This document shows, one piece after another, positions 36,198 to 45,486 of a stretch of 64,000 nt of DNA; within the stretch, counting starts at the first letter, position 1; each line of letters opens with the position of its first letter. Under the pieces are notes generated by a model. It worked only from the letters and a program-made list of their open reading frames with translations, was not told the origin of the DNA and did no database searches. Both the position numbers and the translations under genes were made by a program. Origin of the DNA: an uncultured Desulfobacter sp. (GTDB lineage: Bacteria > Desulfobacterota > Desulfobacteria > Desulfobacterales > Desulfobacteraceae); assembly GCF_963677125.1 (NCBI RefSeq), contig NZ_OY781882.1, forward strand, positions 1,372,501 to 1,436,500, written 5' to 3'.

Positions 36198-39100
36198 ATG
36201 AAAGGTGATTTTAGTCGGTTAACATTCAATCCCAACAAACAATACAGCGGCGTTCTTTTCCAGCAGGGCAAGGTGCAGTTAGATGCCGACTTGAATGAGT
36301 TACAGGCCATCAAACAATATCGTGAGGAGGTCGAGGCCGGCGATGTTATCGGAAAATACGGACGGCCAAAAAATGATGGTGGATTTGAAATCGGCCTTAC
36401 GCCGGACAGCAATGATCTGACAATATCCTGTGGCCGGATCTATGTAGATGGACATCTTTGCCAATCAGAGCCCTTCTCGTTAAACGTTTTGGAAAAGGCC
36501 TTCACCGCAGACAATAAATTTCTGATGTTACCGACTGAGCCGTTCAATAACGGGGAACTAAAAAAAGGACAATGGCTTGAAATATTTTCCGGAATCGGTG
36601 TCTCTAATGTAGTCAAGGTCGTAGATATCCACAATACGACCGTCACCTTTGAACCACCGTTGACCATCGAAGAAACGGACCGTTTTCCTACAATAAAGAC
36701 ACCAATATTAATACGCCGGATTTTTACGTATTTTAACCAACCCTATCTCAATCCGGACGATTTGCCGAAAATATCTGCTGGGAGTGAGCTGGAAAAAGAA
36801 AGATATCTTGTATATCTGGATGTGTGGGAACGGTACGTCACACATTTAGATGACGCTCAGATTCGAGAGACGGCCCTTGGTGGTATCGACACAACCGGAC
36901 GTTCAAAAACAATATGGCAGGTCGCCCTCTTACCTGTCAACGCAGATGCACAGTGTTCCCATTTTGGAAAAACATGGAGCCCGGCGGATGGGCCATACGG
37001 CCAATTAAATGTGCAAACTGCCCCCGTGCCGGAAACAACCAACAACTGCATGTTGCCCATGCAGGCAGGTTATCAGGGCCTGGAAAACAGACTCTACCGC
37101 GTGGAAATTCATCAAGGCGGATACTTAGGCAACGGTGATACGATAAGCTTTAAATGGTCCAGGGACAACGGATCAACAGTTATACAAGTGAACAAGATCG
37201 AGGAATCAACCCTTTTTGTAAACACGACAGAGCCGGATGCCAATAGTGGCTTTACGACCGGTCAATGGGCCGAATTAACTGATGATCTTCACGAATTGCA
37301 CCGGTTACCAGGTCACCTAAGTAAAATCACTGACGCAACGCGTGCAAACACGATCACACTTTCGAGCGCCCCGCCGGCCACAATGAATCTTACCGGCAAC
37401 ATGAATCTCAGGCGATGGGACTGTACCGGTGAGCAGACAGTAAAAGCGGCAATGGGACCAACAGAATGGATCACACTCGAAAACGACATTCAAATCAATT
37501 TTTCCAAAGGGCATTATACCACCGGCGACTATTGGATGATACCGGCCCGATCAGTTATGCAATCGGAAACAGGAACCATTGAGTGGCCCCAGGATGATGC
37601 CGAGAATCCACTTCCCCAATATGCCCAGGGTGTTCATCATCGCTATGCGCCCTTGGCAATTGTCGATTTTGACAATGCCAAGAGAACCTTTGAAATAATA
37701 GAGCAGGAAAACTGTTGTCCCAAGTTTCCCCCTCTCACGGGTATTACTGCAGAAGATATCGGTTATGAAAGTACCGAGTGTCCCCTTCCCAATGCAACCA
37801 CGGTCCAGGATGCTATTGATTATCTTTGCAATCTGTATAAAGGCCCTTGTCAGTTAACATTAACGCCTGAACCAGGATGGGAAAACAAATTGGCCCAGAT
37901 CAAAGAAGGAGATGACGTTCATATTTGTTTTCAAACAGGAACTTATTCCCTTCAAAATCCTGTCCTTTTAAAAAATCTGGGCCACATAAAAATCACCGGC
38001 AATGGTTTTGGAACACAAATTATTGCGCAAAACACGGAAACAGCCATGATGCTGGAAGATTGTAAAAGTGTTTTGATACAAGACCTTTCTGCGCTCAGTA
38101 TAGTAACGGGAAATACAGGGAACAACAACGGGCTCAATGGTACCTTCTCATTGGTAAATTGTCTGGATGTTGCCATTGAGAATTTATCTATACAATGTGG
38201 TGCCGGAACAAGTAAAGCCGCAACATGCGTGACCATAAGAAACGATATATCAGGTATAAGCCTGGCAGGTGGCAAGGGCTCGGTACGAATTCAGCATTGT
38301 AACCTGCATATTGGGCATCTGCAGATCGGTATGTTGTTGGTTAATGTGGCAAGGGCGGTTATTGAAGACAATTACCTGACGGTTCCGGCAAAACCCAAAC
38401 GCTATTCATTTGAATACGTTAACAAAAATAAAATCTATCGTGCAAAGGTCCGTCGTTTATTGATAAACAATACTGAAATACACACAATAAAGGAAGATAA
38501 AACAACAAGCGCTACGTCTGATCAAATATCGAAAAAAAATGCATCTGTGCAATTGGGTAACTTTGAGGCATATTTCGACACGGATCCTAAATTAGCCCTG
38601 GAGTGGCAAAATATTGTAAAGGCAAACCCGCCTTCAGAAAACGAAATTATCAATACCGGGGACTTTTTTAAGTATCTTAATCGGTTGGCAGACCAAATGA
38701 TTTTAGACCAGGGCCAAATCCGGGGGTCGGTAAAAATAAAAGAGTGGTATAAAACTATAAAAAATCAGAACCCGGCTGTTGCCGCCCAGGGAATTGTAAT
38801 AGGAGGACAAGAGGCTGTTGATATCCGTGTAAAGAATAATACGATTTGTGGTGTATCTGAAGGCATTCACGTTGGGCTGCGTCATCGGTCTATGGCACAA
38901 GGCAAGTACGATGATGTTGATCGTCTGGTAATAACGAATAATACCATAGACCTTCGATTCCCCCCTCTATCTTTCAATGAACGATATGGCATTTTTGTTG
39001 GAAATAGTAAAAGTGCAATTATAGAAAACAACTTTATCCGTGTTACTCGTTTTTCCTCAACGACCTCAAAACATATAGAGGGCATTCGAATTTTTGGTTA

Positions 39101-39356
39101 TTTAGGTCCCATGATGATTCTGAGGAGTAACCATCTTGAAAACTTTACAATCGGCATTTATGTAAACCCGCTCAATGATATTTCTCAATCACTTGTTCAA
39201 TGGGTTGCGACAAATAACATCTCACCCAAAGCTAAATATGCCCTTGAAATTGGGGCGCGGGCAAAACAAAATGAAGCGGAAAATGAAGCAGCTGAACGTA
39301 ACGAACGAAACGGGGCTTTAAAAGAAAAATTTCAACAAGATAACAATTTTTCTTGA
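36198..39356 (+). CDS. DUF6519 / right-handed beta-helix protein, candidate fibre
   Basis: 1052 residues. The N-terminal 95 residues (MKGDFSRLTFNPNKQYSGVLFQQGKV, LDADLNELQAI) are the DUF6519 signature found in eCIS operons. Residues 100-480 are a mixed region with W-rich loops (FKWSRDNGSTVIQV). From about 540 a parallel beta-helix follows (ILKNLGHIKITGNGFGTQII, AVIEDNYLTV, DIRVKNNTICGVSEGIHVG, LVITNNTIDL, SAIIENNFIRV). It has the length and fold of a surface-binding fibre and is the last gene of the operon, 116 bp after the gpI-like gene. GC falls toward the C-terminal half. Role in target recognition is inferred. Confidence 0.8.
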   Translation: MKGDFSRLTFNPNKQYSGVLFQQGKVQLDADLNELQAIKQYREEVEAGDVIGKYGRPKNDGGFEIGLTPDSNDLTISCGRIYVDGHLCQSEPFSLNVLEKAFTADNKFLMLPTEPFNNGELKKGQWLEIFSGIGVSNVVKVVDIHNTTVTFEPPLTIEETDRFPTIKTPILIRRIFTYFNQPYLNPDDLPKISAGSELEKERYLVYLDVWERYVTHLDDAQIRETALGGIDTTGRSKTIWQVALLPVNADAQCSHFGKTWSPADGPYGQLNVQTAPVPETTNNCMLPMQAGYQGLENRLYRVEIHQGGYLGNGDTISFKWSRDNGSTVIQVNKIEESTLFVNTTEPDANSGFTTGQWAELTDDLHELHRLPGHLSKITDATRANTITLSSAPPATMNLTGNMNLRRWDCTGEQTVKAAMGPTEWITLENDIQINFSKGHYTTGDYWMIPARSVMQSETGTIEWPQDDAENPLPQYAQGVHHRYAPLAIVDFDNAKRTFEIIEQENCCPKFPPLTGITAEDIGYESTECPLPNATTVQDAIDYLCNLYKGPCQLTLTPEPGWENKLAQIKEGDDVHICFQTGTYSLQNPVLLKNLGHIKITGNGFGTQIIAQNTETAMMLEDCKSVLIQDLSALSIVTGNTGNNNGLNGTFSLVNCLDVAIENLSIQCGAGTSKAATCVTIRNDISGISLAGGKGSVRIQHCNLHIGHLQIGMLLVNVARAVIEDNYLTVPAKPKRYSFEYVNKNKIYRAKVRRLLINNTEIHTIKEDKTTSATSDQISKKNASVQLGNFEAYFDTDPKLALEWQNIVKANPPSENEIINTGDFFKYLNRLADQMILDQGQIRGSVKIKEWYKTIKNQNPAVAAQGIVIGGQEAVDIRVKNNTICGVSEGIHVGLRHRSMAQGKYDDVDRLVITNNTIDLRFPPLSFNERYGIFVGNSKSAIIENNFIRVTRFSSTTSKHIEGIRIFGYLGPMMILRSNHLENFTIGIYVNPLNDISQSLVQWVATNNISPKAKYALEIGARAKQNEAENEAAERNERNGALKEKFQQDNNFS

Positions 39357-39383
39357 CAAAAAAATGACGCCCTGCTTAAGTCA

Positions 39384-39701
39384 TTATATGTGGCGCATAT
39401 TACTGGTCGTAATCAGTCCGTGAGAAGAAGCAGACTCAGGTCTTTTGTGAAAGCTATTGTTGTTAGCCTTGCTATTTTCAATGGTTATCCTTGATTCTTG
39501 ATACGCCCATGCAAAGCGGCTGAAGGGTTCAACTCCCGCGTCACAATGAGGCGAGTCAATTAACGGCTCGCCCTTTTTTTGTGCCGACTTCACCCTTACT
39601 ACAGCCTTCTGATTTTGAATCATCTGGATGGTATCATAAAAAGCCTTTTGAATTTTATCCAACAAATATAGATAGTTAGTTAATTCATACAGGTCTGACA
39701 A
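39384..39701 (-). CDS. Doubtful small ORF, unknown
   Basis: 105 codons on the minus strand (LYELTNYLYLLDKIQKAFYDTIQMI at the start). The first third looks helical and protein-like, but the later part reads through the hairpin at 39550-39572 and has no recognisable family. It may be a remnant or a chance frame. No ribosome site stands out upstream of its ATG. I list it only because the region has no other gene. Confidence 0.25.
   Translation of the reverse strand: MSDLYELTNYLYLLDKIQKAFYDTIQMIQNQKAVVRVKSAQKKGEPLIDSPHCDAGVEPFSRFAWAYQESRITIENSKANNNSFHKRPESASSHGLITTSNMRHI
39550..39580 (+). terminator. Candidate terminator downstream of the injection-system operon
   Basis: Stem GGCGAG (39550-39555) and CTCGCC (39567-39572) with an 11-nt loop, followed by CTTTTTTT. 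It lies 194 bp after the DUF6519 stop codon. Confidence 0.6.
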
Positions 39702-39813
39702 CCTTTTTTTAAAAATGGGATAAGATAACCAAGTGGTAATATACAGCTATATCGTTTTCAGGTGAAGTGTGATAATAATAAGGTTTAACTTAATTCAAAT
39801 TAAAGGTTTCTAA

Positions 39814-40776
39814 ATGGAAAAAAAAGTTGACCCAAAAACTCCCAAAGTTACCAAAAAACTAACTAAAAAAGATTTTTTGGTGCCTGCAGGGAAAACCAAG
39901 GTCAGTTCCTCTAAAGCCCTAATCAAATCTGATCCCATTCAAAGTTACCTTAATGAAATCAATCGATATAAGCTTTTAACCCGGGAACAGGAAATAGAAC
40001 TGGGGCGCCGGATTCAGGAAGATAACGACCAGGAAGCCGCCTATATAATGACCACGTCCAACCTGCGTCTCGTTGTGAAAATTGCTTTGGAATTTCAACG
40101 CATCTGGATGCAGAATCTTCTTGACCTTATCCAGGAAGGCAATATCGGTCTTGTCCGGGCCGTCAAAAAATTTGACCCATATAAAAACGTTAAATTTTCC
40201 TATTATGCATCATTTTGGATCAAGGCATATATCCTCAAATTCATAATGGACAACTGGCGCATGGTCAAAATCGGGACCACCCAGGGGCAGCGCAAGCTTT
40301 TTTTCAGATTAAAAAAAGAGAAACAATTGCTCATTGAGCAGGGCTTTGACCCTAAACCCAAATTGCTGTCCGAGCGGTTGGGTGTATCTGAAAAAGAGGT
40401 GGTGGATATGGACCAGCGGCTGGCCAACTGGGATCTTTCCCTTGATGAGCCGCTTAAAGATGATTCCAATACAGAGCGAATTGAATTTATAAATGTTGAT
40501 TCGGATTCCTCCGAAGACCAACTGGCAAAAAAAGAGATCGAAGATATCCTGTACACCAAGGTAGATAAATTTAAGAAAACCTTAAACGACCGTGAACTGG
40601 ATATTTTTGAGCGCAGAATTTTTTCCGATTCCCCCCAAACCCTTCAGGAAATAGGTGAAGTCTACAGCATCTCAAGGGAACGGGTCCGGCAGATTGAAAA
40701 CAACATCATCAAAAAAATGAAAGCATATTTTAAAAAGGATATGCCGGATTTTGACATGTATGACCATGACCAGTAA
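39814..40776 (+). CDS. rpoH: Alternative sigma factor RpoH-like (sigma-32 type)
   Basis: 320 residues. A basic 40-residue N-terminal extension is followed by region 1.2/2 (DPIQSYLNEINRYKLLTREQEIELGRRI; NLRLVVKIALEFQ; NLLDLIQEGNIGLVRAVKKFDPYKNVKFSYYASFWIKAYI), the RpoH-typical segment NWRMVKIGTTQGQRKLFFRLKKEK, and region 4 helix-turn-helix (LQEIGEVYSISRERVRQIENNIIKKMK). It would direct RNA polymerase to heat-shock-type promoters. It lies directly after the injection-system operon but is separated by a terminator-like hairpin. The downstream TPR gene follows after 37 bp. Confidence 0.88.
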   Translation: MEKKVDPKTPKVTKKLTKKDFLVPAGKTKVSSSKALIKSDPIQSYLNEINRYKLLTREQEIELGRRIQEDNDQEAAYIMTTSNLRLVVKIALEFQRIWMQNLLDLIQEGNIGLVRAVKKFDPYKNVKFSYYASFWIKAYILKFIMDNWRMVKIGTTQGQRKLFFRLKKEKQLLIEQGFDPKPKLLSERLGVSEKEVVDMDQRLANWDLSLDEPLKDDSNTERIEFINVDSDSSEDQLAKKEIEDILYTKVDKFKKTLNDRELDIFERRIFSDSPQTLQEIGEVYSISRERVRQIENNIIKKMKAYFKKDMPDFDMYDHDQ

Positions 40777-40813
40777 TGGTCGTCTTCCAAGCGTTTAAAA
40801 AGGCATACCGTTC

Positions 40814-42574
40814 ATGAAACACCTTACCGTGTGTACCCTGGCCCTGGCTTCAGTCTTAAGCTTTTTCCCAGTTTCAGGCTGTATCAAGGCCCCGGGGACT
40901 GTCGATATAGAACAAGCCGACAGCAAAAATATTACCGAACAGGACCCGACTTCAAGCCAAGACAGTGACCTCCAAGCGTCTTACTACTATCTTATGGCAC
41001 GGCGCCACGAGAGTAAAAATGAAGCCGATCAGGCTAAAAATGCCCTGAAAAAGGCCATGGAAAAGGATCCTGGCTCAAGCTTTCTCCAGCGCGAATACAT
41101 CATATCGCTGCAAAAAGAGAAAAAATCAGAGCAGGCCCTGGCACTTGCCCAGGACCTGGCCAAAAAACATCCGGATGATGTGGAAAATCTGATCCTGCTC
41201 GCCCGACTTAAAAAAGGGGATGAAAAGGATATGACGCGCCTGCTGGAACGGATACTGGAACTGGCCCCCGAGGACAAAGAGACCTTTTTACGGCTGGGCA
41301 AAGTGTATCTGGATGAAGGCATGAACCTGAAAGCAATGAATTTGTTTTCCCGTATGGCAAGCATATTTCCCGACTATTATGTTGCCTATTTCTACCTGGG
41401 TGAGACCCAGCGAATGGAAAACCAGCTTGCAGCGGCCAAGGATTCCTACCTTAAAACCATGGAACTTGAGCCCGATCTTTTAGAACCCCGGTTCCGGCTG
41501 GTCGATGTATATAAAGCATTGGGTGAAAAGAAAAACAGAGCCAACATCATAGCGGTTCTCAAAGATATTCTTGATTCTGACCCTGGAAGTGAACGGGCTC
41601 TGATTGAACTTGGTCTGCTCTACTATAACACCAAGGATCATCAAAACGCTGATGAAGTGTTCGCCGAACTTGGCCGGGAAATCCAGAAAAATCCGGAACT
41701 GGTGGTCAATATTGCTCAAATCCTGGTACCTGAGCATAGATACCAGGATGCTGCAACAGTATTGTCCCAGGTCAAAAAAGTGTTGCCCGGAAATGCCAAC
41801 ATCAATTTTTTTCTGGGTATGGCTTATGAAGGATTGGAAGAACCGGATAAGGCTATTGAGTATTATCTTAAAGTGACGCCTGATCACCCCCAGTATAAAA
41901 AAACAATCTTAAGTATAGCGTTTCTCTACAGGGACATGAACCGCACCGAAGATGCAGTTCGATTCCTGGAACAGCACCACAGGCAAAGCCCGGCAGACAT
42001 TGACATCACCTCTTATCTGGCATCATTTTACCAGGAAAGCGACCGTCACGACATTGCCATCACCATGCTGCAGCGTGCGTTGAAAGAGGCTCCCAAAAAT
42101 ACGGCGTTGCTGTTCAAGCTTGGTGCGGTCCTGGATACGGCAGGCCAGCGTGAGCAAAGCATTGAAACCATGAAAACCATTATCAGGCTGGATCCCAAAC
42201 ACGCATCGGCCCTCAATTACCTGGGATATACCTATGCGGAAATGGGTATCCAGCTAGATCAGGCTCTGGAACTGGTACAAAGGGCCCTTGAAATCCGGCC
42301 TGAAGACGGCTTTATCACAGACAGTTTAGGATGGGTTTATTATAAAAAACAGGTCTATGACAAGGCGGTTTTCTACCTTGAAAAAGCCGTTGAACTCTCT
42401 GACTATGAAACCGTTATTGCCGCCCATCTGGCCGAGGCATACACGAAAACCGGACAGCATCAAAAAGCGGTTGCCATGTATAAAAAAGCGCTTGATAATG
42501 CCAGAGAGGATCAGGAAAAAGAGATTCGGGAAATTAAAGAAAAACTTAAACAATTAACAACCACCCGGCAATGA
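40814..42574 (+). CDS. TPR-repeat lipoprotein
   Basis: 586 residues. A signal peptide with lipobox VSGC (Cys23) predicts a lipid-anchored envelope protein. The rest is made of 14-15 tetratricopeptide-like repeats, for example YYLMARRHESKNEADQAKNALKKAM, FFLGMAYEGLEEPDKAIEYYLKV, ALNYLGYTYAEMGIQLDQALELVQRALEI and DSLGWVYYKKQVYDKAVFYLEKAV. Such large TPR lipoproteins act as scaffolds in outer-membrane assembly. It overlaps the next lipoprotein gene frame, forming a likely two-gene unit. Confidence 0.88.
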   Translation: MKHLTVCTLALASVLSFFPVSGCIKAPGTVDIEQADSKNITEQDPTSSQDSDLQASYYYLMARRHESKNEADQAKNALKKAMEKDPGSSFLQREYIISLQKEKKSEQALALAQDLAKKHPDDVENLILLARLKKGDEKDMTRLLERILELAPEDKETFLRLGKVYLDEGMNLKAMNLFSRMASIFPDYYVAYFYLGETQRMENQLAAAKDSYLKTMELEPDLLEPRFRLVDVYKALGEKKNRANIIAVLKDILDSDPGSERALIELGLLYYNTKDHQNADEVFAELGREIQKNPELVVNIAQILVPEHRYQDAATVLSQVKKVLPGNANINFFLGMAYEGLEEPDKAIEYYLKVTPDHPQYKKTILSIAFLYRDMNRTEDAVRFLEQHHRQSPADIDITSYLASFYQESDRHDIAITMLQRALKEAPKNTALLFKLGAVLDTAGQREQSIETMKTIIRLDPKHASALNYLGYTYAEMGIQLDQALELVQRALEIRPEDGFITDSLGWVYYKKQVYDKAVFYLEKAVELSDYETVIAAHLAEAYTKTGQHQKAVAMYKKALDNAREDQEKEIREIKEKLKQLTTTRQ

Positions 42575-42615
42575 TAAGGGCATGTTTCAAGGCCCGTCAT
42601 GAAAGTTTCTTTTGT

Positions 42616-43374
42616 ATGAAATTTTCAGGCGTTGGTATTATTACCATACTCCTGTTTACTGTCATGTTGACCGGACCGGGTTGTGTGCTGCTTGGACTTC
42701 AATTTTGGAAACAAACAGATCCCCATGCCGAAGAAATCATAAGCCAAATCCAGACATACAATGCCCGGATTACCACATCCAAAGGCACAGGAGAGCTCAC
42801 CCTGCTCCGGGGATTCGGCAAGGAAAAGTATAAATTTGCCTGGGCTGCACAATCCCCAAACCGCCTGCGCATGACTCTGCTCATGTCCGGTCATCCGGTT
42901 GAAACCATTGCCTCCACCGGCCAATGGGTGACCTTTATCTCCCATACCGGTGCGCACAAGCCCCATTCAGCGGTGTCTACAGATCCGGATCTCAACCCTT
43001 ACATTAATATCCCGTTGCGTCTGTCTGAACTGGTCAGCCTTCTTCTTGGAAAGGTGCCGGAACGTCCTTTTGATTGGGCCTGGACGCTTCCTGAAACGCC
43101 GGGTAAGGTCTTTGCCTCACAATCGTTTTCTTCACAAATCCAGGAATGGGTAACCGACGAAAATGCAATGGTGACCAGGTATCGGGTGCTCGACAAAAAA
43201 AAGAATCCCATTTTCGGAATAGGATTTTCAGAATTTTCCAAACAGGACAATTTTAATATTCCCAGGCTTATCTCCATAGAAAAAGGGGGCCGGCGTATCA
43301 TGGACATCTCCTTAAAAAACATTATGCCCAATATTCCTGTAAAAGAATCGGTATTCAGGTTGACAGGCTCATGA
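42616..43374 (+). CDS. LolB-like outer-membrane lipoprotein
   Basis: 252 residues from ATG 42616. I prefer this start to ATG 42571 because it gives a normal signal peptide with lipobox LTGPGC. The mature part has the LolB/LppX-like half-barrel pattern: an N-terminal helix (EEIISQIQTYNARI), strands with TTSKGTGELTLLR and FAWAAQSPNRLRMTLLMSG, then VETIASTGQWVTFISH and a C-terminal ISLKNI strand. In this fold a hydrophobic cavity carries lipid anchors. The pairing with a TPR lipoprotein in one unit supports an outer-membrane assembly role; this is inference. Confidence 0.65.
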   Translation: MKFSGVGIITILLFTVMLTGPGCVLLGLQFWKQTDPHAEEIISQIQTYNARITTSKGTGELTLLRGFGKEKYKFAWAAQSPNRLRMTLLMSGHPVETIASTGQWVTFISHTGAHKPHSAVSTDPDLNPYINIPLRLSELVSLLLGKVPERPFDWAWTLPETPGKVFASQSFSSQIQEWVTDENAMVTRYRVLDKKKNPIFGIGFSEFSKQDNFNIPRLISIEKGGRRIMDISLKNIMPNIPVKESVFRLTGS

Positions 43375-43436
43375 AAATGAACATAATTTAGGCGGTGTTA
43401 TTATTACCAAACCTCATAAGGAGATAAATATAAATC

Positions 43437-44315
43437 ATGATTCATGACAATGTTGAACAGGCCAAAAAAGCAAGCAGTTGTTCCAATCAGCCCCAGAATG
43501 ACGCTGCAAAGCAACAGATGGAAATGGAGGCAATGATCAAGGACAACCTGGCCAAAATTAAAAATAAAATTTTCGTTCTGTCCGGCAAAGGCGGTGTGGG
43601 CAAAAGCTCTGTGTCTGCAAACCTTGCAACGACCCTTGCTAAAAAAGGATATAAAACCGGACTGATGGATGTGGATGTCCATGGCCCATCCATTGCCCAG
43701 ATGTTCAATATAACTGAGTTGTTAGATATATCACCCGACTCCAAGCAGTTGTTGCCCAGACAGATCAACGAAAACCTTTCGGTGGTTTCGGTCCAGGCGT
43801 TGATGCAGGACAAGGACCAGGCCGTTATTTGGAGAGGCCCTGCCAAAACCGGTATAATCAAGCAGTTTGTAGGCTCCGTTGCCTGGGGAGAGCTGGATTA
43901 TCTGGTTATTGACGCCCCTCCGGGGACTGGCGATGAGCCCCTCACCGTTGTACAGACCATCCCGGATGCCAAAGGCATCATCGTAACTACGCCCCAGGAA
44001 GTGGCACTTGCAGATATCCGCAAATCCATTTCATTTTGTAAAACAGTAAAAATGGAAACCCTTGGCATCCTTGAAAACATGGCTGGGTTTACCTGCCCCC
44101 ATTGCAATAAGCACATTGATCTATTCAAAAGCGGGGGTGGAGAAAAAACAGCCAAGGCACAGGGCTTAAACTTCTTAGGTTCCATCCCCTTTGATACACG
44201 CGTCGTAGAATCAGGAGATGAAGGCGTTCCCGTAATGACGTATGAAGCCGAAGGTCCTTTTAAAGATGCATTTGAAAAAATTGTAAATAATATTCTCAAA
44301 CAATTTGAAGGCTGA
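43437..44315 (+). CDS. mrp: Mrp/NBP35-type iron-sulfur carrier ATPase
   Basis: 292 residues. The deviant Walker A GKGGVGKSS lies at about residues 50-58, followed by switch motifs DVDVHGPSIAQMF and DAPPGTGDEP. The CxxC in FTCPHCNKHIDLF (about 221-224) bridges an Fe-S cluster across the dimer. The N-terminal Cys15 and acidic lead are typical of short deltaproteobacterial Mrp proteins. It delivers [4Fe-4S] clusters to apoproteins in the cytoplasm. It has ribosome site AAGGAG at 43418-43423 and lies 4 bp before dgt. Confidence 0.92.
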   Translation: MIHDNVEQAKKASSCSNQPQNDAAKQQMEMEAMIKDNLAKIKNKIFVLSGKGGVGKSSVSANLATTLAKKGYKTGLMDVDVHGPSIAQMFNITELLDISPDSKQLLPRQINENLSVVSVQALMQDKDQAVIWRGPAKTGIIKQFVGSVAWGELDYLVIDAPPGTGDEPLTVVQTIPDAKGIIVTTPQEVALADIRKSISFCKTVKMETLGILENMAGFTCPHCNKHIDLFKSGGGEKTAKAQGLNFLGSIPFDTRVVESGDEGVPVMTYEAEGPFKDAFEKIVNNILKQFEG

Positions 44316-44319
44316 TTAA

Positions 44320-45486
44320 TTGAATCTGGAAAAAACACCCCGGGCACTGAAAGCCCGCCTTGAACAAGGGGAAACCCAAATCCTTGGCAAACGGGCCTGT
44401 TTTTCCAAAAATGCTGTGCGGCGGTATTCGGAAGAGCGATCTGACACCGAATACCGCCTTGCTTTTTCTGCGGATGCCGACCGTATTCTCAACTCTTTGG
44501 CCTACACCCGTTACAGTGACAAAACCCAGGTTTTTTCTTTGATCAATAACGATCATCTCACCCACCGGGTGCTCCATGTACAGATGGTTTCCCGGGTGGC
44601 AAGAACCATTGGGCGATACCTTGGGCTGAACACGGATCTCATTGAAGCGGCAGCCATGGGGCATGATATCGGGCATACGCCCTTTGGCCATGACGGCGAA
44701 CAGTTTTTATCCTGCCTCACCCAGTCCGCAGGGGCAGGACACTTTCACCACAACCTTCAAAGCATGCAGTTTTTGGATGTTATTGAAAGAAACGGCAAAG
44801 GCTGGAATCTTACCCTTCAAACTCTGGACGCCATTGTCTGCCATAATGGGGAGGCCCATGCACGTGCGCTTACCCCGGCACCGCCAAGAAAGTTTGCCGA
44901 CCTGGATACAATTGTCCGGCAGATCCGGGCCGGCACCATGGAAGATGTGATGCCCATGACCATGGAAGGGTGCGTGGTGCGCATCGCCGACACTGTCTCC
45001 TATATCGGACGAGATTTTGAGGACGCTGTCCGTTTAAAAATTGTAACCCGAGACCAACTGCCCGACAGTTGCCGAAAGCGTTTAGGGGCTACCCAGGGTA
45101 CCATTGTCTTTAACCTGGTTACAGATCTGATCAACACAAGCATTGACCAAGATTTCATCGGATTTTCCCCTGGGGTGGCTGATGCCCTGAAAGAATTGAA
45201 GCAGTTCAATTACCAATTTATTTACAAAAACCCCTTGATAAAGAAGCATCTGACAACGGTTGAAGATATTTTCAAATGTTTGTTTGACAGATACATGAAC
45301 GATCTGGCCAAAGAAAACAAGTCTTCGGTTGTTTATTCCCAGTTTCTCAACGGCATGGAAGACTCTTATCCTGCGAACCACAGCCATGCCGAAATTACCC
45401 GGGATTTTATTGCCGGAATGACCGACTCCTATTTTATCCGTCAGGCCCCGGACCATTTGCGCCCTGCTCCCATTGACTGGGTTTAA
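44320..45486 (+). CDS. dgt: dGTP triphosphohydrolase (dGTPase-like HD protein)
   Basis: 388 residues from TTG 44320 with a GAAGG ribosome site. It has the dGTPase pattern: YRLAFSADADRILNSLAYTRYSDKTQVF near the N terminus, the H..HD metal site (LTHRVLHVQMVSRVAR and HDIGHTPFGHDGE starting at residue 115), and FHHNLQSMQFLD. It hydrolyses dGTP (or other dNTPs) to deoxynucleoside and triphosphate, controlling nucleotide pools. The stop codon TAA at 45484-45486 is immediately followed by a short mobile repeat. Confidence 0.9.
   Translation: MNLEKTPRALKARLEQGETQILGKRACFSKNAVRRYSEERSDTEYRLAFSADADRILNSLAYTRYSDKTQVFSLINNDHLTHRVLHVQMVSRVARTIGRYLGLNTDLIEAAAMGHDIGHTPFGHDGEQFLSCLTQSAGAGHFHHNLQSMQFLDVIERNGKGWNLTLQTLDAIVCHNGEAHARALTPAPPRKFADLDTIVRQIRAGTMEDVMPMTMEGCVVRIADTVSYIGRDFEDAVRLKIVTRDQLPDSCRKRLGATQGTIVFNLVTDLINTSIDQDFIGFSPGVADALKELKQFNYQFIYKNPLIKKHLTTVEDIFKCLFDRYMNDLAKENKSSVVYSQFLNGMEDSYPANHSHAEITRDFIAGMTDSYFIRQAPDHLRPAPIDWV

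Larger units (their letters stand above)
39357..39813. other. Intergenic region between injection system and rpoH
   Basis: 457 bp. It contains the candidate operon terminator at 39550-39580 and a weakly supported minus-strand ORF. The 100 bp before rpoH are very AT-rich and probably hold its promoter; I cannot pick a convincing -35/-10 pair. Confidence 0.5.

Noticed and set aside
15306..39356. Interpretation as a prophage tail or a type VI secretion system
   Set aside because: No capsid, terminase, portal, lysis or integrase genes, and no TssJ/L/M membrane genes; DUF4255, Afp15-like ATPase and DUF4157 cargo point to an eCIS.
39789..39804. 16-bp match CTTAATTCAAATTAAA also at 54189-54204, considered as a dispersed element
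   Set aside because: Very AT-rich and short; one such match is expected by chance in 64 kb and the flanks do not align.
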